Below, piece after piece: positions 6,731 through 13,159 of a stretch of DNA of 15,776 nt (position 1 is the stretch's first letter; each line of letters begins with the position of its first letter). A program made the translations under genes and the position numbers. Under the pieces are notes generated by a model that did not search any database, was not told where the DNA came from, and saw only the letters and a list, made by a program, of their open reading frames with translations. This DNA is from Roseiarcus sp. (GTDB lineage: Bacteria > Pseudomonadota > Alphaproteobacteria > Rhizobiales > Beijerinckiaceae). The DNA lies in assembly GCA_030153205.1 (NCBI GenBank), contig JASLHV010000307.1, forward strand, positions 1 to 15,776. Reading direction: 5' to 3'.

Positions 6731-7347
6731 TTGAACCGCGCCTCCAGCGCATCAATAGCGGCCTTGGTCAGCACCAGCTTCTCGCGGCGAATGATGTCAT
6801 AGACATTGACGCCCTGAACCGGCAGCACGTCGATGTGCGGAATGCTGCGCGCGGCCTTGGCGAAATTCGCCTGAACCGCGGCGCCATCGATGATCAGAGC
6901 GCTGGTCAGAGAGGTCTTGTCGAATGAAGCGCGTAGGGACTTGGTCTTCGGCTCAGCGAGTTCAGCGTTTTCCCAAACGATGATCGCGCCGTCGCGCGCC
7001 TTGGCCGAAAGCGCGTGCCTCAAAGCGAGCGCGCGAACCTTCTTCGGCAGGCCGTGCTCGTGCGAACGTACGACAGGGCCCATCGCCCTGCCGCCGCCGC
7101 GGAACTGCGGCACGCGGGCCGAACCGTGACGAGCGCCGCCGGTGCCCTTCTGCTTGTACATTTTCTTGCCGGTGCGGTGGATTTCCGCGCGGCCGAGAGT
7201 CTTATGCGTGCCAGCCTGCCGCTTGGCGAGCTGCCAGCGGATCATGCGCGCGATCAGATCCTGACGCGGCTCGAGACCAAAGATTTCGTCGTTGAGCTCC
7301 AGGGAGCCGGCGGCGGCGCCGCCGATCGACGTGACGTCGATTTTCAT
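6727..7347 (-). CDS. rplD: 50S ribosomal protein L4
   Basis: This 206-residue protein is L4, which has a globular domain on the large-subunit surface and a long loop that reaches into the exit tunnel. The loop, at about residues 64-86 (KQKGTGGARHGSARVPQF), is intact. Substitutions there give macrolide resistance in other bacteria, and none is obvious here. In E. coli L4 also represses the S10 operon through the S10 leader. No such leader exists here, because rpsJ lies 63 bases after tuf. The ATG at 7347 has GGGAG eight bases upstream inside the rplC end, and the gap is three bases. Confidence 0.97.
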   Translation of the reverse strand: MKIDVTSIGGAAAGSLELNDEIFGLEPRQDLIARMIRWQLAKRQAGTHKTLGRAEIHRTGKKMYKQKGTGGARHGSARVPQFRGGGRAMGPVVRSHEHGLPKKVRALALRHALSAKARDGAIIVWENAELAEPKTKSLRASFDKTSLTSALIIDGAAVQANFAKAARSIPHIDVLPVQGVNVYDIIRREKLVLTKAAIDALEARFK

Positions 7348-7350
7348 CTG

Positions 7351-8070
7351 TCAGGCTCCCTTCGTCTCGGTTGCGTCAGCCGACGCTTCCTCGGCGCGCA
7401 GACGGAATTTGCCGGGCTGCGGCGCGTCCTTTGGCAAAGGCTTCTTGACGGCGTCGCGCACCGCGATCCAGCCGCCCGAATGCCCCGGCACCGAACCCTC
7501 GACGAGGATCAGTCCACGCTCGACGTCCGTCTGGACGACGCGCAGATTCTGCGTCGTCACCTGCTCGACGCCGAGATGGCCGGCCATCTTTTTGTTCTTC
7601 CAGGTCTTGCCGGGGTCCTGACGGCCGCCGGTCGAACCATGCGAACGATGGGAAACCGAAACGCCGTGGGTCGCGCGCAAGCCGCCGAAATTCCAGCGCT
7701 TCATCGGACCGGCGAAGCCCTTGCCGATCGTCACGCCGGTGACGTCGACATACTGGCCGGGGATGAAGTGATCGGCGGTGATTTCCGCGCCGACCGGGAT
7801 GAGCTTGTCCTCGTTCACGCGGAACTCGGCGATCTTCATCTTCGGCTCGACCTTGGCGACGGCGAAGCGCTGACGCTCAGCCTTCGACACGTTCTTGACC
7901 TTGGCGCGGCCGATCCCGAGCTGCAGAGCGGTATAACCGTTCTTGTCCTGAGTACGATGGGCCACGACCTGGCAGCCCTCGACTTTGAGGACTGTAACCG
8001 GCACATGGTCGCCTGCGTCAGTGAAGACGCGGGTCATACCCATTTTCTGTGCGATAATGCCTGAACGCAT
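7351..8070 (-). CDS. rplC: 50S ribosomal protein L3
   Basis: This 239-residue protein is L3, an early assembly protein whose central loop approaches the peptidyl-transferase centre. It starts MRSGIIAQKMGMTRVF. It has the conserved GFAGPMKRWNFGG and SHRSHGSTGGRQDPGKTWK segments, the latter being the central extension that in other bacteria carries a methylated Gln. A GTG/TTG-type start 24 bases further upstream (8094) is possible, but the ATG at 8070 fits the family and has GAGG about ten bases upstream. That ribosome site lies directly after a hairpin in the rpsJ-rplC gap. The C-terminus is Ala/Glu-rich. Confidence 0.97.
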   Translation of the reverse strand: MRSGIIAQKMGMTRVFTDAGDHVPVTVLKVEGCQVVAHRTQDKNGYTALQLGIGRAKVKNVSKAERQRFAVAKVEPKMKIAEFRVNEDKLIPVGAEITADHFIPGQYVDVTGVTIGKGFAGPMKRWNFGGLRATHGVSVSHRSHGSTGGRQDPGKTWKNKKMAGHLGVEQVTTQNLRVVQTDVERGLILVEGSVPGHSGGWIAVRDAVKKPLPKDAPQPGKFRLRAEEASADATETKGA

Positions 8071-8087
8071 GGCGTTTAGTTCCTCAA

Positions 8088-8117
8088 GGCGCATTCTGCT
8101 TTTAGCGAAGAGGCGCC
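8088..8117 (-). promoter_or_regulatory. Hairpin directly upstream of the rplC ribosome binding site
   Basis: In the 59-base gap between rpsJ and rplC the transcript can fold with an outer stem GGCGC/GCGCC and an inner stem TTCGCT/AGC-A-GAA around an AAA loop. The 3' arm is followed at once by TTGAGGAAC, the rplC Shine-Dalgarno. The structure could influence rplC initiation. This is seen in the sequence only, and function is inferred. Confidence 0.4.
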
Positions 8118-8129
8118 CAGTGATTGTCC

Positions 8130-8438
8130 TTAGAGCTTGATCTCGACGTCGACGCCGGCGGCTAGATCGAGCTTCATCAAAGCATCGACCGTCTGCGGCG
8201 TCGGATCGACAATGTCGAGAACCCGCTTGTGAGTGCGAATTTCGAACTGTTCGCGCGATTTCTTGTCGACATGCGGCGAGCGGTTCACCGTGAACTTCTC
8301 GATGCGGGTCGGCAATGGAATCGGGCCGCGCACCCTTGCGCCCGTACGCTTGGCGGTCGACACAATCTCCTTGGTCGACGCGTCAAGCACGCGGTGATCG
8401 AACGCTTTCAGACGGATGCGGATATTCTGCGTATTCAT
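8130..8438 (-). CDS. rpsJ: 30S ribosomal protein S10 (NusE)
   Basis: This 102-residue protein is S10, a small-subunit head protein that also acts as NusE in transcription antitermination. The sequence starts MNTQNIRIRLKAFDHRVLD and has GPIPLPTRIEKFTVNRSPHVDKKSREQFE-type conservation (residues 38-66) and the THKRVLDI block. Length is normal. It is the first gene of the S10 block but follows tuf after only 63 bases, so it is probably co-transcribed with the str genes. AAGGAA lies seven bases before the ATG. Confidence 0.97.
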   Translation of the reverse strand: MNTQNIRIRLKAFDHRVLDASTKEIVSTAKRTGARVRGPIPLPTRIEKFTVNRSPHVDKKSREQFEIRTHKRVLDIVDPTPQTVDALMKLDLAAGVDVEIKL

Positions 8439-8463
8439 GGCTCAATTCCTTGACCGGCGCGGA

Positions 8464-8483
8464 CGGGGGCGGTCCCCCCGCCC
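8464..8483 (-). promoter_or_regulatory. Very GC-rich hairpin between tuf and rpsJ
   Basis: The transcript after the tuf stop can form stem GGGCGG/CCGCCC with a GGGGA loop (8467-8483). Alternatively it can form a shifted six-pair stem (8464-8480). No U tract follows, so it is not a normal intrinsic terminator. It could slow polymerase, mark an RNA-processing site, or protect the tuf mRNA end. Its position is exactly the str/S10 border. Confidence 0.45.
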
Positions 8484-8501
8484 GATTGTCGTCGTCTCAA
8501 T

Positions 8502-9692
<1,191 letters not shown>

Positions 9693-9754
9693 TTACAGGA
9701 CTCCTATCGCCTTCCTGATGACTAGATGGGTACTTTCGCGTTCCAGCTTTAGCC

Positions 9755-11830
9755 TTACGCGTACTTTGCTTGGATTTCGGTCGCTACGCTCGGGGGGACC
9801 TGCTCGTAGTGATCGAATTGCATGGTGAAGCTCGCGCGACCTTGCGTGCCGGAGCGAAGCTGGTTCACGTAGCCGAACATATTAGCCAGCGGCACCATGG
9901 CGTTGATCACCACGGCGTTGGCGCGCATGTCCTGCCCCTGCACATGGCCGCGACGGGACAAGAGATCGCCCATCACGAAGCCCGTGTGCTCTTCCGGCGT
10001 CACGACTTCGACCTTCATGATCGGCTCGAGCAGAACCGAACCGCCCTTCTGCAAGGCTTCGCGGAACGCGGCGCGGGCCGCGATTTCGAAGGCCAGAACA
10101 GAGGAGTCGACGTCATGGTAGGCGCCGTCCACCAGCGTCGCCTTGACATCGACGACCGGGAAGCCGGCGAGAACGCCCGAACCCATGACGCTGTTGATGC
10201 CCTTTTCGACGCCGGGGATATATTCCTTCGGCACCGAGCCGCCGACGATCTTGGATTCGAAGGACGAACCCGCGCCCGCTTCCGCCGGCTCGAAGATAAT
10301 CTCGACCTTCGCGAACTGACCGGTGCCGCCGGTCTGCTTCTTATGCGTGTAGTTGATATCGACCTTCTTGGTCAGCTTTTCGCGATACGCGACCTGCGGC
10401 TGACCGATATTGGCGTCGACCTTGTACGTACGCTTCAGAATGTCGACCTTGATGTCGAGATGAAGCTCGCCCATGCCCTTGAGGATGGTCTGGCCGGATT
10501 CCTGATCAGTCGAGACGCGGAAGGACGGGTCTTCGGCGGCCAGCTTCTGCAAGGCGATGCCGAGCTTCTCCTGGTCGGCCTTCGACTTCGGCTCTATCGC
10601 GATTTCGATGACCGGCTCCGGGAACTCCATCTTTTCCAAGATCACGGGCTTCTGCATGTCGCAGAGCGTGTCGCCGGTGCGCGTATCCTTGAGGCCCGCG
10701 AGCGCGACAATGTCGCCCGCATAAGCCTCTTTGATGTCTTCGCGGTTGTTCGCGTGCATGAGCAACATGCGCCCGACGCGCTCTTTCTTATCCTTGGTCG
10801 AGTTGAGCGCGGTCGTGCCCGATTCAACCTTGCCGGAATAGACTCGGCTGAAGGTGATCGTGCCGACGAAAGGATCGTCCATGATCTTGAAGGCGAGCAT
10901 GGAGAAAGGCTCGGTGTCCTTGGGCAGGCGCACCACTTCCTCGCCCGTATTCATGTCGACGCCCTTGATCGCTTCGCGATCGAGCGGCGAAGGCAGGAAG
11001 TCGACGACGGCGTCGAGCAAAGGCTGCACGCCCTTGTTCTTGAAGGCCGAGCCGCAAAGGACGGGAATGAAGGTGATCTGACGGACGGCCTGGCGGACGA
11101 GGCGCTTCAGCGTGTCGACATCCGGCTCTTTGCCGTCGAGATAGGCGGCCATGACGTCGTCATCGAGTTCGACGGCCGCTTCGATAAGGGCGAGGCGATA
11201 TTCTTCGGCTTTGTCTTTGAGATCTGCGGGAATTTCTTCATCGTGGTATTTGGCGCCGAGACCTTCGTCTTCCCAGACCACGGCTTTCATACGAATAAGA
11301 TCGATAATGCCTTTAAAGCTGCTCTCGGACCCGATCGGGAGTTGAACACATACCGGTCGGCCGCCGACCTTGGTTTTAATTTCATCGACGCATCGGAAAA
11401 AGTCGGCGCCGATCTTGTCCATCTTGTTCACGAACACGACGCGCGGAACATTGTATTTGTCGGCTTGTCGCCAAACGGTCTCGGTCTGAGGCTCGACGCC
11501 TTGGTTGCCGTCGAGTACGCATACTGCGCCGTCTAGAACGCGAAGCGAACGCTCGACTTCGATGGTGAAGTCGACGTGGCCGGGCGTGTCGATGATGTTG
11601 AGGCGTTTGCCGTTCCAGAACGTGGTCGTCGCGGCGGAGGTGATCGTGATGCCGCGCTCTTGCTCCTGCTCCATCCAATCCATCGTAGCGGCGCCGTCAT
11701 GGACTTCGCCGATCTTATGCGATTTGCCGGAGTAATAGAGGATGCGCTCGGTCGTCGTCGTCTTGCCCGCATCGATATGGGCCATGATGCCGAAGTTGCG
11801 GTAGTCCTCGATCGGATGGCTGCGGGCCAT
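9755..11830 (-). CDS. fusA: Elongation factor G
   Basis: This 691-residue protein is EF-G, the GTPase that drives translocation and, with ribosome recycling factor, subunit splitting. GTPase motifs are present: AHIDAGKT at 17-24, RGITI at 59-63, DTPGH at 81-85, NKMD at 135-138 and CGSA at 259-262. The rest covers domains II-V, with the C-terminal region containing HTGFVMGDLLSRRGHVQGQ. Length is normal and no frameshift is seen. The ATG at 11830 follows AAGGAT by eight bases. The order rpsG-fusA-tuf is the standard str operon. Confidence 0.98.
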   Translation of the reverse strand: MARSHPIEDYRNFGIMAHIDAGKTTTTERILYYSGKSHKIGEVHDGAATMDWMEQEQERGITITSAATTTFWNGKRLNIIDTPGHVDFTIEVERSLRVLDGAVCVLDGNQGVEPQTETVWRQADKYNVPRVVFVNKMDKIGADFFRCVDEIKTKVGGRPVCVQLPIGSESSFKGIIDLIRMKAVVWEDEGLGAKYHDEEIPADLKDKAEEYRLALIEAAVELDDDVMAAYLDGKEPDVDTLKRLVRQAVRQITFIPVLCGSAFKNKGVQPLLDAVVDFLPSPLDREAIKGVDMNTGEEVVRLPKDTEPFSMLAFKIMDDPFVGTITFSRVYSGKVESGTTALNSTKDKKERVGRMLLMHANNREDIKEAYAGDIVALAGLKDTRTGDTLCDMQKPVILEKMEFPEPVIEIAIEPKSKADQEKLGIALQKLAAEDPSFRVSTDQESGQTILKGMGELHLDIKVDILKRTYKVDANIGQPQVAYREKLTKKVDINYTHKKQTGGTGQFAKVEIIFEPAEAGAGSSFESKIVGGSVPKEYIPGVEKGINSVMGSGVLAGFPVVDVKATLVDGAYHDVDSSVLAFEIAARAAFREALQKGGSVLLEPIMKVEVVTPEEHTGFVMGDLLSRRGHVQGQDMRANAVVINAMVPLANMFGYVNQLRSGTQGRASFTMQFDHYEQVPPSVATEIQAKYA

Positions 11831-11865
11831 AGTCGTAAATCCTTAAGGTCGTACGGTCTGTCGCT

Positions 11866-12336
11866 TCACCAGCGATAATGCGCAAAGGCTCGGTTGGCTT
11901 CCGCCATCCGGTGCGTGTCTTCGCGCTTCTTCACGGCCGCGCCGCGGTTGTTGGAGGCGTCCAACAATTCCGCCGAGAGGCGATCGACCATGGTCTTGTC
12001 GTTGCGGCCACGGGCGGCGGTGATGATCCACCGGATCGCCAGAGCCTGACGGCGCTCGGTGCGCACTTCGACCGGCACCTGATAAGTGGCGCCGCCGACG
12101 CGACGCGACCGGACCTCGACGGAAGGCGCGACATTGTCGAGCGCCTGCCGGAAGACCGCGATCGGGTCGCCCTTCACCTTGCCTTCGATATTGTCGAGAG
12201 CGCCGTAGACGATCGCTTCGGCGATCGACTTCTTGCCCTCGTACATAATCGTGTTCATGAATTTCGCAACGACGATATCCCCGAATTTCGCGTCCGGGAT
12301 GATCTCTCGTTTTTCTGCGCTGTGGCGGCGCGACAT
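11866..12336 (-). CDS. rpsG: 30S ribosomal protein S7
   Basis: This 156-residue protein is S7, the assembly initiator of the small-subunit head, which contacts tRNA at the E site. It begins MSRRHSAEKREIIPDAKFGD and has the conserved VRSRRVGGATYQVPVEVR block (residues 75-92) and KKREDTHRMAEANRAFAHYRW at the end. Length is normal. In E. coli S7 is the translational repressor of the str operon, acting on the rpsL-rpsG junction. Here that junction is only 30 bases, with AGGAG seven bases before the ATG and little room for the E. coli type of target. Confidence 0.97.
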   Translation of the reverse strand: MSRRHSAEKREIIPDAKFGDIVVAKFMNTIMYEGKKSIAEAIVYGALDNIEGKVKGDPIAVFRQALDNVAPSVEVRSRRVGGATYQVPVEVRTERRQALAIRWIITAARGRNDKTMVDRLSAELLDASNNRGAAVKKREDTHRMAEANRAFAHYRW

Positions 12337-12366
12337 GGGCTGCTCCTGATCCTTACGATGCGCCGA

Positions 12367-12738
12367 TTACTTCGGCCGCTTCGCGCCGTATTTGGACCGG
12401 CGCTGCTTGCGATCCTTGACGCCTTGCGTGTCGAGAACGCCGCGAAGAATGTGATAACGCACGCCGGGCAGATCCTTGACGCGGCCGCCGCGGATCATGA
12501 CGACTGAGTGCTCTTGCAGATTGTGACCTTCGCCGGGGATGTAGCCGATCACCTCGAAGCCGTTGGTCAGGCGGACCTTGGCGACCTTGCGAAGCGCCGA
12601 GTTCGGCTTCTTCGGCGTGGTCGTATAGACGCGCGTGCAGACGCCGCGCTTCTGCGGGCTCGCGCCGAGATGGCGCGCCTTTTCGCGGTAGGTCTTTGGT
12701 TGCCGCGGCTTGCGGATCAACTGACTGATCGTCGGCAT
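12367..12738 (-). CDS. rpsL: 30S ribosomal protein S12
   Basis: This 123-residue protein is S12, the decoding-centre protein that controls accuracy. The streptomycin-relevant segments are wild type: TTTPKKPNS with Lys43, and GRVKDLPG with Lys88, Asp89 and Pro91. An upstream TTG at 12804 extends the open frame by 22 residues, but MPTISQLIRKPRQ at 12738 is the family start, and GAAAGG lies about seven bases upstream. It is the first gene of the super-operon, preceded by a leader of about 300 nucleotides and a strong promoter. Confidence 0.98.
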   Translation of the reverse strand: MPTISQLIRKPRQPKTYREKARHLGASPQKRGVCTRVYTTTPKKPNSALRKVAKVRLTNGFEVIGYIPGEGHNLQEHSVVMIRGGRVKDLPGVRYHILRGVLDTQGVKDRKQRRSKYGAKRPK

Positions 12739-12751
12739 TTCTGGCCTTTCG

Positions 12752-12916
12752 TCACCAGCGAATTCGTTTCCGCCTTGCGGCGGCGTTCCGTAAACTTGAC
12801 TCAAACTCAGGCTCGCCCGGCTCGTGGAACTCCCACGCGCAAAACGAACCGCGCCTCAAAGCCGAATGGCTCAAGGCGCGAAACTTGCAGAGGATCACGG
12901 GCGGACCCGCAATCAT
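12752..12916 (-). CDS. Possible upstream open reading frame in the rpsL leader (unproven)
   Basis: An ATG-started frame of 54 codons lies in the str leader and ends with TGA only thirteen bases before the rpsL ATG, just in front of the rpsL Shine-Dalgarno. Such spacing would suit translational coupling. Against it: the ATG has no clear ribosome site, the product is Arg-rich with no recognisable domain (ending RKRIRW), and the region is full of RNA hairpins. I do not recognise the sequence. It is listed because of its placement, and it may well be untranslated leader. Confidence 0.2.
   Translation of the reverse strand: MIAGPPVILCKFRALSHSALRRGSFCAWEFHEPGEPEFESSLRNAAARRKRIRW
12770..12783 (-). 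promoter_or_regulatory. GNRA-capped hairpin just upstream of rpsL
   Basis: The leader transcript contains CCGCC-GCAA-GGCGG, a five-pair stem with a GCAA tetraloop. It ends about 31 bases before the rpsL start codon. The tetraloop makes it stable, and it could be part of a translational control site. Function is inferred. Confidence 0.45.
12850..12880 (-). promoter_or_regulatory. Long stable hairpin in the str leader
   Basis: The transcript can form CGCGCCT/AGGCGCG as a perfect seven-pair outer stem. This is continued by a wobble pair, a bulge and GAGCC/GGCTT around an ATTC loop, for about thirteen pairs in 31 nucleotides. No U tract follows. It is the strongest local structure in the leader. 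Confidence 0.5.
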
Positions 12917-12925
12917 GCGCCAGAC

Positions 12926-12942
12926 CCGACGAAGATCGTCGG
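12926..12942 (-). promoter_or_regulatory. Perfect short hairpin in the str leader
   Basis: The sequence CCGACGA-TCT-TCGTCGG forms a seven-pair perfect stem with a three-base loop. It lies about fifteen bases downstream of the U6 tract of the preceding leader structure. Function is unknown. Confidence 0.45.
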
Positions 12943-12957
12943 TATGTTGGCTCAACG

Positions 12958-13033
12958 AAAAAATCGACAGCGTTTAGAACCGAAGGATTCCGGGCGCGTC
13001 GCCCCGAACCGTGCTGGATCTACCGCCTGTCGA
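12958..13033 (-). promoter_or_regulatory. Candidate transcription attenuator at the 5' end of the str leader
   Basis: The first part of the leader can be closed by a perfect seven-pair stem, TCGACAG (13027-13033) with CTGTCGA (12964-12970), followed directly by six T residues (12958-12963). Inside, a hairpin uses GGTTC with GAATCC around GGGCG-ACG-CGCCC (12986-13010). A second hairpin reuses the GAATCC segment with another GGTTC (12977-12990), so the two are mutually exclusive. Alternative pairings plus a U tract resemble an attenuator. The closing stem is short and encloses nearly 60 nucleotides, so termination is not certain. Confidence 0.4.
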
Positions 13034-13043
13034 AAGCGCGCGG

Positions 13044-13072
13044 ACCATATGCGCGGCCCTACAGCGCGTCAA
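13044..13072 (-). promoter_or_regulatory. Sigma70-type promoter of the str/S10/spc super-operon
   Basis: On the minus strand a -35 box TTGACG (13067-13072) is separated by exactly 17 bases from a -10 box TATGGT (13044-13049). An A-rich run (TTAAAAA) lies just upstream of the -35. Transcription should start near 13036-13038, giving a leader of about 300 nucleotides before rpsL. The match to the alphaproteobacterial housekeeping consensus is very good. No other site of similar quality was found by eye inside the cluster. Confidence 0.75.
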
Positions 13073-13086
13073 CCCCTTTTTAAGCG

Positions 13087-13125
13087 GAAAACCGGGAAAT
13101 TGGGGCGGATTTCATCGAGGTTTTC
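13087..13125. repeat. Nested inverted repeat upstream of the str promoter
   Basis: GAAAACC and GGTTTTC (seven perfect pairs) flank an inner GAAAT/ATTTC pair with an eight-base loop. The element ends about 15 bases upstream of the -35 box and begins about 35 bases after the GH31 stop codon. It could be a regulator-binding site, or it could help stop GH31 transcription. The T4 run inside the arm is short, so a terminator role is uncertain. Confidence 0.4.
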
Positions 13126-13142
13126 GCTCTTATGCAACTTTG

Positions 13143-13155
13143 GCGCGCCTCGCGC
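13143..13155 (-). other. Small GC hairpin just after the GH31 stop codon
   Basis: GCGCG-AGG-CGCGC forms a five-pair stem a few bases after the GH31 stop. There is no following U tract, so it is at best a weak or factor-assisted transcript end. Confidence 0.3.
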
Positions 13156-13159
13156 GTCA

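Noticed and set aside
5330..6802. A 490-codon open frame on the plus strand opposite rplB and rplW
   Set aside because: It is antisense to two certain ribosomal protein genes. Long antisense frames are expected in GC-rich coding DNA, and its sequence is Arg/Asp/His-rich with no recognisable motif.
8439..8501. An E. coli-type S10 leader with L4-dependent attenuation
   Set aside because: The gap is far too short for the multi-hairpin E. coli leader, and there is no promoter or U tract.
9770..11536. A 588-codon open frame on the plus strand opposite fusA
   Set aside because: It mirrors the fusA codon pattern in the antisense frame, has no ribosome site or family motif, and lies wholly inside a certain gene.
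12739..12804. TTG start giving S12 a 22-residue N-terminal extension
   Set aside because: The extension does not resemble S12, and MPTISQLIRKP at 12738 is the family start with a good Shine-Dalgarno.
12977..13033. A tRNA-like gene in the leader, suggested by GGTTC and GAATCC segments
   Set aside because: No acceptor stem, anticodon arm or CCA end can be arranged around them. The segments fit competing hairpins better.
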